Source: Nocardia flavorosea
GTDB taxonomy: Bacteria; Actinomycetota; Actinomycetes; Mycobacteriales; Mycobacteriaceae
Direction of reading: 5' to 3'
Assembly: GCF_015477805.1 (NCBI RefSeq)
Contig: NZ_JADLQL010000007.1
Location: 186,001 to 250,000, forward strand
Length of the DNA: 64,000 nucleotides
Part shown: positions 59,097 through 64,000 of the stretch, piece after piece
Numbering within the stretch: position 1 is the first letter of the stretch
Layout of the letters: every line of letters begins with the position of its first letter
Translations under genes and position numbers: made by a program
Notes under the pieces: model-generated
Database searches by the model: none
What the model saw: the letters and a program-made list of their open reading frames with translations, nothing else
Told to the model about the DNA's origin: nothing

Positions 59097-60728
59097 GTGA
59101 ATCCGTCAACTGCGCAAGCCCGGGTGATCGTCGACGAACTCACCCGCGGCGGGGTGCGGGAAGTGGTGCTGTGCCCCGGTTCGCGTAACGCGCCGCTGGC
59201 CTTCGCGCTACAGGCGGCCGATGCGACCGGCCGGCTGCGGTTGCATATGCGCGTCGACGAACGGACAGCCGGATTCCTGGCGGTCGGTCTCGCCATCGCC
59301 TCGGGCGCCCCGGTACCGGTGGTGATGACCTCGGGCACCGCGGTCGCCAATCTCGGACCGGCGGTCCTGGAAGCCAACTACGCACGGGTCCCGCTGATCG
59401 TGCTCAGCGCCAATCGGCCTTACGAAATGCTCGGTACGGGCGCGAATCAGACGGTCGAGCAACTCGGCTTGTTCGGCAGCCAGGTCCGGGCGACCATAAG
59501 CCTCGGGCTCGCCGAAACCGAGTCCGGCCCCGAGTATCCACGGCAGAACAGCGTGTGGCGGTCGGCGGTGTGCCGGGTACTGGCCGCCGCGCGGGGGACG
59601 CGTTCGGGCAACGCGGGTCCGGTGCATTTCGATATCCCGCTGCGGGAACCGCTGGTCCCGGAGCCGGGCGCCGCGGAGTTCACCCCCGCCGGCCGCGGCG
59701 TGGACCAGCCGTGGACGGCCACGCAGTACGCCACCCTCGACGTTCCTCTCGAGATCGACCTCACCCCGGATACCGTCGTCATCTCCGGTCACGGCGCCGG
59801 ACTGCGCGAGGAGCTCGCCACCCTGCCCACGGTGGCCGAACCCACCGCACCTGTGCACGGCCCGGCCCTGCATCCATTGGCGCTGCCGTTGCTGAAACCG
59901 CGGCAGGCGATCATCACCGGCCGCCCGACCCTGCACCGGCAGGTGTCCAAGGTGCTCGCCGACCCCGAGGTGACGGTGTACGCGCTGACCACCGGCCCAC
60001 GCTGGCCCGATGTCTCGGGCAATGTGGTCGGAACCGGTACGCGCGCCGTGACCAGCGGTGCGCCGACCGCGCAGTGGCTGGACCGCTGCCGGGAACTGGA
60101 TCGGCGGGCCCGTGCCGTGGTGCGTGACGAACTCGCCCGCCATCCCAAACCCACCGGACTGCATGTGGCCGCGGTGGTCATGGACGCGCTCCGCGACGGC
60201 GATCAGCTGCTGCTGGGCGCATCGAATCCGGTACGTGACGCCGCGCTCGTCGCGGCGCCGAAACCGGGTGTGCGCGTGCTGTCGAACCGGGGTGTCGCGG
60301 GTATCGACGGAACGGTGTCCGCCGCTGTCGGCGCCGCGCTGCATCATCGCGGCCGGACGATCGCCCTGATCGGTGACCTCACCTTCCTGCACGACGCGTC
60401 CGGCCTGCTGATCGGTCGCGGTGAACCCCGACCCGACGATCTCACCATCGTGGTCGCCAACGACGACGGCGGCGGTATCTTCGAACTCCTCGAACAGGGT
60501 GACCCCCAGTACGCCGGTGTTTTCGAACGTGTTTTCGGCACCCCGCACGGAATGGACCTCTCCGCACTGTGCGCGGCCTACCGGATCCCGCACCGGCAGG
60601 TCGGGCCGGGCGAGCTGGCCGCCGAACTCGCGGGCAGCGGTTCCGGCTTCCGGGTGCTCGAGGTGCTCACCGATCGCTCCGGGCTGCGCGAGCTGCATAC
60701 CGCGGTCCGCGCCGGAATCGATTCCTAG
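59097..60728 (+). CDS. menD: SEPHCHC synthase (MenD)
   Basis: Thiamine diphosphate-dependent addition of 2-oxoglutarate to isochorismate, first committed step of menaquinone synthesis. The 543-residue enzyme has VLCPGSRNAPLAFAL with the conserved SRN, MTSGTAVANLGPAVLEA, the GDLTFLHDASGLL diphosphate-binding segment, and NDDGGGIFELLEQ. The GTG at 59097 follows GGAG and puts the protein at normal length. Confidence 0.96.
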   Translation: MNPSTAQARVIVDELTRGGVREVVLCPGSRNAPLAFALQAADATGRLRLHMRVDERTAGFLAVGLAIASGAPVPVVMTSGTAVANLGPAVLEANYARVPLIVLSANRPYEMLGTGANQTVEQLGLFGSQVRATISLGLAETESGPEYPRQNSVWRSAVCRVLAAARGTRSGNAGPVHFDIPLREPLVPEPGAAEFTPAGRGVDQPWTATQYATLDVPLEIDLTPDTVVISGHGAGLREELATLPTVAEPTAPVHGPALHPLALPLLKPRQAIITGRPTLHRQVSKVLADPEVTVYALTTGPRWPDVSGNVVGTGTRAVTSGAPTAQWLDRCRELDRRARAVVRDELARHPKPTGLHVAAVVMDALRDGDQLLLGASNPVRDAALVAAPKPGVRVLSNRGVAGIDGTVSAAVGAALHHRGRTIALIGDLTFLHDASGLLIGRGEPRPDDLTIVVANDDGGGIFELLEQGDPQYAGVFERVFGTPHGMDLSALCAAYRIPHRQVGPGELAAELAGSGSGFRVLEVLTDRSGLRELHTAVRAGIDS

Positions 60729-60958
60729 GCGGCCGGCCGGCTGAGTCCGGATGAGATCGGACCGCCCACCGGCCCGGCGCAGCGGTGCCGCCGGGGACGG
60801 CCGCAGGGTCGCCCGGGTGCTGGTTCCCTCACGACATTCTCGCCGCAGGGTCCAGGGAGAGTCGAAATGCTTGTCGACGGACTGTGAGTCCGGCCGGCGA
60901 TGAGTTTGTGTCTGCGGTCTCGTCACAACAAGCAGCAGCCCTGGATCGAGGAGACCGT

Positions 60959-61567
60959 ATGCACCCCGAGTTCGACCTGTCGCCCGCGGCGGACGCGCTG
61001 GCCGATATCGTCACCGCGATCGACGACACCCGGCTCGACGCGCCCACGCCCGCCGATATCCCCGTCCGCGCGCTGATCGAGCACGTGCACGGTTTGGCGG
61101 AAGCGTTCCGCGCCGCGGCCACCAACGAATCGCTCGGTGCGTCCGCCGCACCCGAATTCGGCTCCGGTGCCACACTGCCCGCCGAGTGGCGGACTGCCGT
61201 CCCGGCGCGGTTGCGTGCGCTGGCGCGGGCCTGGCAGGAGCCCGCAGCGTGGGAAGGAGATACCGAAGCGGGTGGAGTGACGATGCCGGCGCCCGTGGCC
61301 GCCCGGGTCGCGTTGGACGAGATCGTCATCCACGCCTGGGATCTGGCGCGCGCCACCGGCCAGGAACTGAAAGTCGACGATGCCGATCTGGCCGTGTTGC
61401 TGGAATTCCTGAAAGATACGCCCGTGGAGGGCACCCCCGGCCTCTTCGGCCCGACCGTGCCGATCGGCTCCGCGGCACCGGTATTGCATCGAGTACTGGG
61501 ATTCACCGGGCGCGACCCATTCTGGCTTCCCCGGCACGGCGATTCGGCGAAACGCGCCGCAAGGTAA
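60959..61567 (+). CDS. Mycothiol-dependent maleylpyruvate isomerase-family protein
   Basis: A 202-residue DinB-like four-helix protein of the TIGR03086/MDMPI group. DLSPAADALADIVTAIDDTR and PVRALIEHVHGLAEAF supply the first metal-ligand histidine, and DEIVIHAWDLARATGQ the second (HxxxD pattern). Such enzymes use mycothiol, which mshA in this window helps make. GAGGAG lies five bases before the ATG. Substrate unknown. Confidence 0.78.
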   Translation: MHPEFDLSPAADALADIVTAIDDTRLDAPTPADIPVRALIEHVHGLAEAFRAAATNESLGASAAPEFGSGATLPAEWRTAVPARLRALARAWQEPAAWEGDTEAGGVTMPAPVAARVALDEIVIHAWDLARATGQELKVDDADLAVLLEFLKDTPVEGTPGLFGPTVPIGSAAPVLHRVLGFTGRDPFWLPRHGDSAKRAAR

Positions 61568-61758
61568 GCCGGGCCGGGCGCGCGACCGCCCGAATTCGGC
61601 CGTAATTCGCAGATACCCACAGACCGGCGGCGTCGGCGGCGAGGAACGCGTCTGTATTCCGGTCACTGCGTCCGGCGGGCGGGTCCCGCGGTGCGGTCGT
61701 GACCGGGCTGCCGGTGGCGCGCGGATACCGGGGTCCGACGGCGTAGGCTGGCGGCGCC

Positions 61759-62439
61759 ATGGTCGCTCTACTGCTCGCCCTCGCCGGGTTCGCGTTCATT
61801 GATTCGCTAGATCTGCTGCTGGTAGGGGTTACCGCGGCGATCGTCGTGGACAGCAGACTCGCCCGGAAATCGCCGGTACCCGGCGGGGCGAGTTTCATTG
61901 CCGGGGTTTTCGCGGTCACCACCACATTCGGGCTGCTTGCGGTGCTGGGTATCGATTTCCTCACCGATCTGGTGGATTTCGAGCTCACCCCGACGATGCG
62001 CACCTGGGGTGCACTGGGTTTCGCGCTCGTATTGCTCGTGATCGCCGCCGTGCCCGCCGGTGCGCAGGCCGAACCGCCGGCGTGGACGGTGACCATCCGG
62101 CGTCGCCCCTGGCTGCTCGGTATGGCGGGGATGGTGATCGGCCTGGCGCAGGCGCCGACCGCGATTCCGTACCTGGCCGGGTTGGCGTTGATATCGGCCC
62201 GGGATCCGCTGCCGTCGGTGTGGCCGCTGATCGTCATCGCCTATTGCGCGCTGGCATTGCTGCCACCACTGGTGGTTCTCGCGCTGGCCACCCGGCGCAC
62301 GACGGCTGCCCAGCGGGTCTACCGGACCGTCCTGCGCACGGTGACAACATATGGTCCGCTGTCGGTGCGAATCGTCTTCGTACTGCTGGGGCTGGGCCTC
62401 ATCGTTGCCGTGGCCCTCGACTACGAGCACCTCTGGTGA
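61759..62439 (+). CDS. GAP-family membrane protein (Sap-like transporter fold)
   Basis: A 226-residue protein of six membrane helices in the LysE/GAP style: VALLLALAGFAFIDSLDLLL, then LGIDFLTDLVDFEL loop, LGFALVLLVIAAVPAG, GMAGMVIGLAQAPTAIPYLA, PLIVIAYCALALLPPLVVLA and IVFVLLGLGLIVAVALD. The family includes mycobacterial Sap, involved in sulfolipid-1 export, and glycopeptidolipid GAP. The substrate here is unknown. TAGGCT lies nine bases before the ATG. Confidence 0.78.
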   Translation: MVALLLALAGFAFIDSLDLLLVGVTAAIVVDSRLARKSPVPGGASFIAGVFAVTTTFGLLAVLGIDFLTDLVDFELTPTMRTWGALGFALVLLVIAAVPAGAQAEPPAWTVTIRRRPWLLGMAGMVIGLAQAPTAIPYLAGLALISARDPLPSVWPLIVIAYCALALLPPLVVLALATRRTTAAQRVYRTVLRTVTTYGPLSVRIVFVLLGLGLIVAVALDYEHLW

Positions 62440-62464
62440 ATCGGGCCGGGCGGTACGCCGGCTG

Positions 62465-63085
62465 TCATGTTCCGGTGTGGACGAAAACTCCGGCTGCGGC
62501 AGCGGCCGTCGCGCCCTCGGCCGTGGTGCGGACGGCGTGCTCGTCGATGGCATCGCCGCTGGCCAGCAGGCGGTAGTACAGCGGGCCCGAAACGGCGGTG
62601 AGTACCGCGCGCGGATCCGTGCCGGGCGGCACCTCGCCCCGGCCGACGGCGTCGCCGATACAGGGCGACCATTCCGCGAGCCGCACATCGTAGAACTGGT
62701 GGAGAGCGGCGGCCGCGGCCTCATCGCAGGCTGCCGCGGCGATCACCGCGCGGAAGAGGCGGCCTTGCCGGGGATCGGTGAGAGTTTTCGCCACCAGGCG
62801 GGCGTTGGCTTCGAGATCGCCGCGCAAGGTGCCCGTATCGGCGCGCGGCAGCGACTGTTCGGCCATATCGACGAGCAGGTCGGCGATCAATCCGGTCGGC
62901 GTGCGCCAGCGGCGGTAGACCGTGGTCTTCCCGACTTCGGCCAGGGCGGCGACTTCGGCGAGGTCGAGTCTCGCGAAACCTTTTTCGGCGAGCAGATCGC
63001 CGGCCACTCGGAGCACCGCCGCGCGCACGCGGGCGGTGCGACCGCCGGGGCGAGCTGATCCGGGACCGGCTTCTCCTGATGTCAT
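62465..63085 (-). CDS. TetR family transcriptional regulator
   Basis: A 206-residue repressor. The N-terminal helix-turn-helix reads LDLAEVAALAEVGKTTVYRRW, followed by a C-terminal ligand domain of the TetR_C type. It is divergent from the aldo/keto reductase gene, with 82 bases between them holding an inverted repeat, so it probably controls both. The ligand is unknown. Confidence 0.9.
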   Translation of the reverse strand: MTSGEAGPGSARPGGRTARVRAAVLRVAGDLLAEKGFARLDLAEVAALAEVGKTTVYRRWRTPTGLIADLLVDMAEQSLPRADTGTLRGDLEANARLVAKTLTDPRQGRLFRAVIAAAACDEAAAAALHQFYDVRLAEWSPCIGDAVGRGEVPPGTDPRAVLTAVSGPLYYRLLASGDAIDEHAVRTTAEGATAAAAAGVFVHTGT

Positions 63086-63095
63086 AACGGGACTC

Positions 63096-63147
63096 CAGTT
63101 TCATTTGTGGGCAGAGTGGTGTACCTTCAGGATTGTTAATGAAACTG
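63096..63147. promoter_or_regulatory. Inverted repeat between tetR and the aldo/keto reductase gene
   Basis: CAGTTTCATT (63096-63105) and AATGAAACTG (63138-63147) are exact reverse complements, with equal positions 42 bases apart, four helical turns. They flank the short divergent promoter region and are AT-richer than the surroundings. A TetR dimer at each arm, or a loop between them, would cover both promoters. Confidence 0.65.
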
Positions 63148-63167
63148 TAGACCCTTTAGGAGTCGAA

Positions 63168-64000
63168 ATGGAATACCGCCGCCTGGGAGCCTCCGGCCTG
63201 ACCGTCCCCGCACTGAGCTTCGGCGCCGGCACCTTCGGTGGTCGCGGAGAGCTGTTCGGAGCCTGGGGGGATACCGACGTCGAACAGGCCCGCCGCCTGG
63301 TGGATATCAGCCTGGACGCCGGGGTCACGATGTTCGATACCGCCGATGTGTACTCCGACGGCGCTTCCGAGGAAGTGCTCGGCGCCGCCATCCACGGCCG
63401 GCGCGATCGCCTGCTGCTTTCCACCAAGGCGAGCCTGCCCACCGGACCCGGCCCCCTCGACGCGGGATCGGGCCGCAGCCGGTTGATCGGCGCTGTAGAA
63501 ACCTCGCTGCGCCGGCTCGGAACCGACCATATCGACCTGTTCCAGTTGCACGCATTCGACGCCCGCACCCCGGTCGAGGAGGTTTTGCACGCCCTCGACG
63601 ACCTGGTCCACGCGGGCAAGATCCGCTATCTGGGCGCCTCCAATTTCGCTGGTTGGCAACTGATGAAATCGCTGGCCGCCGCGGACCGCCACGGTCTCAC
63701 CCGCTACATCGCCCACCAGGTGTACTACTCGCTGGCGGGACGGGACTACGAGTGGGAGCTCATGCCGCTGGGCGTCGCCGAAGGGGTGGGCGCGGTGGTC
63801 TGGAGCCCGCTCGGCTGGGGCCGGCTGACCGGCAAGATCCGCCGTGGCCGGCCGCTGCCGGAGGGCAGTCGGCTGCACCGCACCGCGGAAGCCGGGCCGC
63901 CGGTGGACCAGGAACATCTCTACAACGTCGTCGACGCCTTGGACGAGATCGCCGCCGAAACCGGCCGGACCGTCCCGCAAATAGCGCTGAACTGGCTGCT
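63168..64000 (+). CDS. Aldo/keto reductase, 3' truncated by the window
   Basis: At least 277 residues of an NADPH-dependent aldo/keto reductase. MEYRRLGASGLTVPALSFGA is the N-terminus, MFDTADVYSDGASEEVLG has the catalytic Asp and Tyr, LLSTKASLP the Lys, and FQLHAFD the His. GASNFAGWQL and VVWSPLGWGRLTGK are cofactor-side motifs. AGGAG lies six bases before ATG 63168. The end of the gene is outside the window. Confidence 0.92.
   Translation, partial: MEYRRLGASGLTVPALSFGAGTFGGRGELFGAWGDTDVEQARRLVDISLDAGVTMFDTADVYSDGASEEVLGAAIHGRRDRLLLSTKASLPTGPGPLDAGSGRSRLIGAVETSLRRLGTDHIDLFQLHAFDARTPVEEVLHALDDLVHAGKIRYLGASNFAGWQLMKSLAAADRHGLTRYIAHQVYYSLAGRDYEWELMPLGVAEGVGAVVWSPLGWGRLTGKIRRGRPLPEGSRLHRTAEAGPPVDQEHLYNVVDALDEIAAETGRTVPQIALNWL

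Noticed and set aside
1..64000. tRNA, rRNA or riboswitch genes
   Set aside because: No tRNA cloverleaf, rRNA stretch or known riboswitch core could be recognised by eye; a covariance-model search would settle this.

Overview
This 64-kb, GC-rich window looks like chromosome from a mycolic-acid actinomycete, most likely Nocardia or a close relative. The evidence is mycothiol synthesis (mshA), SenX3-RegX3, the 33-residue ribosomal protein bS22, a BldC homologue, actinobacterial hem and men genes, and very dense ATGA/GTGA gene overlaps. From memory, the gene order closely follows the Mycobacterium tuberculosis Rv0478-Rv0558 segment (deoC, murB, mshA, gpm1, senX3-regX3, Rv0495c-Rv0502, serB1, hemACDB, hemL, tlpA-ccdA-resB-ccsA, menA/E/B/D), with lineage-specific insertions. 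No prophage, insertion sequence, CRISPR array, tRNA or rRNA was seen.

Layout. 1-16.5 kb: tail of deoC, a DUF2993 protein, a methyltransferase and two DUF2505 proteins, murB, a short-chain dehydrogenase, a hydrolase, mshA-ybjN, a ROK protein, gpmA, a secreted CocE-type hydrolase, senX3-regX3, a secreted protein and a cysteine-rich conserved protein. 16.5-26.6 kb: an exopolyphosphatase-like protein, a large disordered membrane protein, a sugar-phosphate isomerase-like protein, a thioesterase, proC, a small helix-turn-helix protein, bS22 with a classic terminator, an epimerase-acyltransferase pair, serB1 and a glutaredoxin-like protein. 26.7-34 kb: the rex-hemA-hemC-hemD operon, preceded by a near-consensus Rex operator on its promoter, then hemB. 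34-42.2 kb: small membrane and secreted proteins, hemL, and the system II cytochrome c maturation genes. 42.2-45 kb: small proteins, bldC, and a DUF4229-Cds1 pair.

45-52.4 kb is the most lineage-specific part. It has a repeat-rich intergenic region with a 25-bp tandem array, a 1274-residue AfsR/SARP-type regulator carrying a (TCCGAG)n repeat and a Gly/Ser-rich insertion, and a divergent module. The module holds a DrrAB-like ABC exporter on one side and a small helix-turn-helix protein plus a stand-alone ClpC N-domain protein on the other. Two matching palindromes lie between them over back-to-back promoters, and the plus-strand gene is apparently leaderless. The ClpN protein keeps the residues that in ClpC1 bind cyclomarin. 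I propose an inducible export-plus-decoy defence against ClpC-targeting peptides as the best candidate for an undescribed system here.

52.4-64 kb: menaquinone genes (menA, menE, menB, menD) with a PaaI-type thioesterase divergent from menB, then small conserved proteins, a mycothiol-dependent isomerase-family protein, a GAP-family membrane protein, and a tetR gene divergent from an aldo/keto reductase that runs off the window. Haem, cytochrome c and menaquinone supply all serve respiration, and Rex would tie the haem branch to the NADH/NAD+ ratio. At least seven genes begin a few bases after a TANNNT-like -10 box, suggesting leaderless mRNAs.
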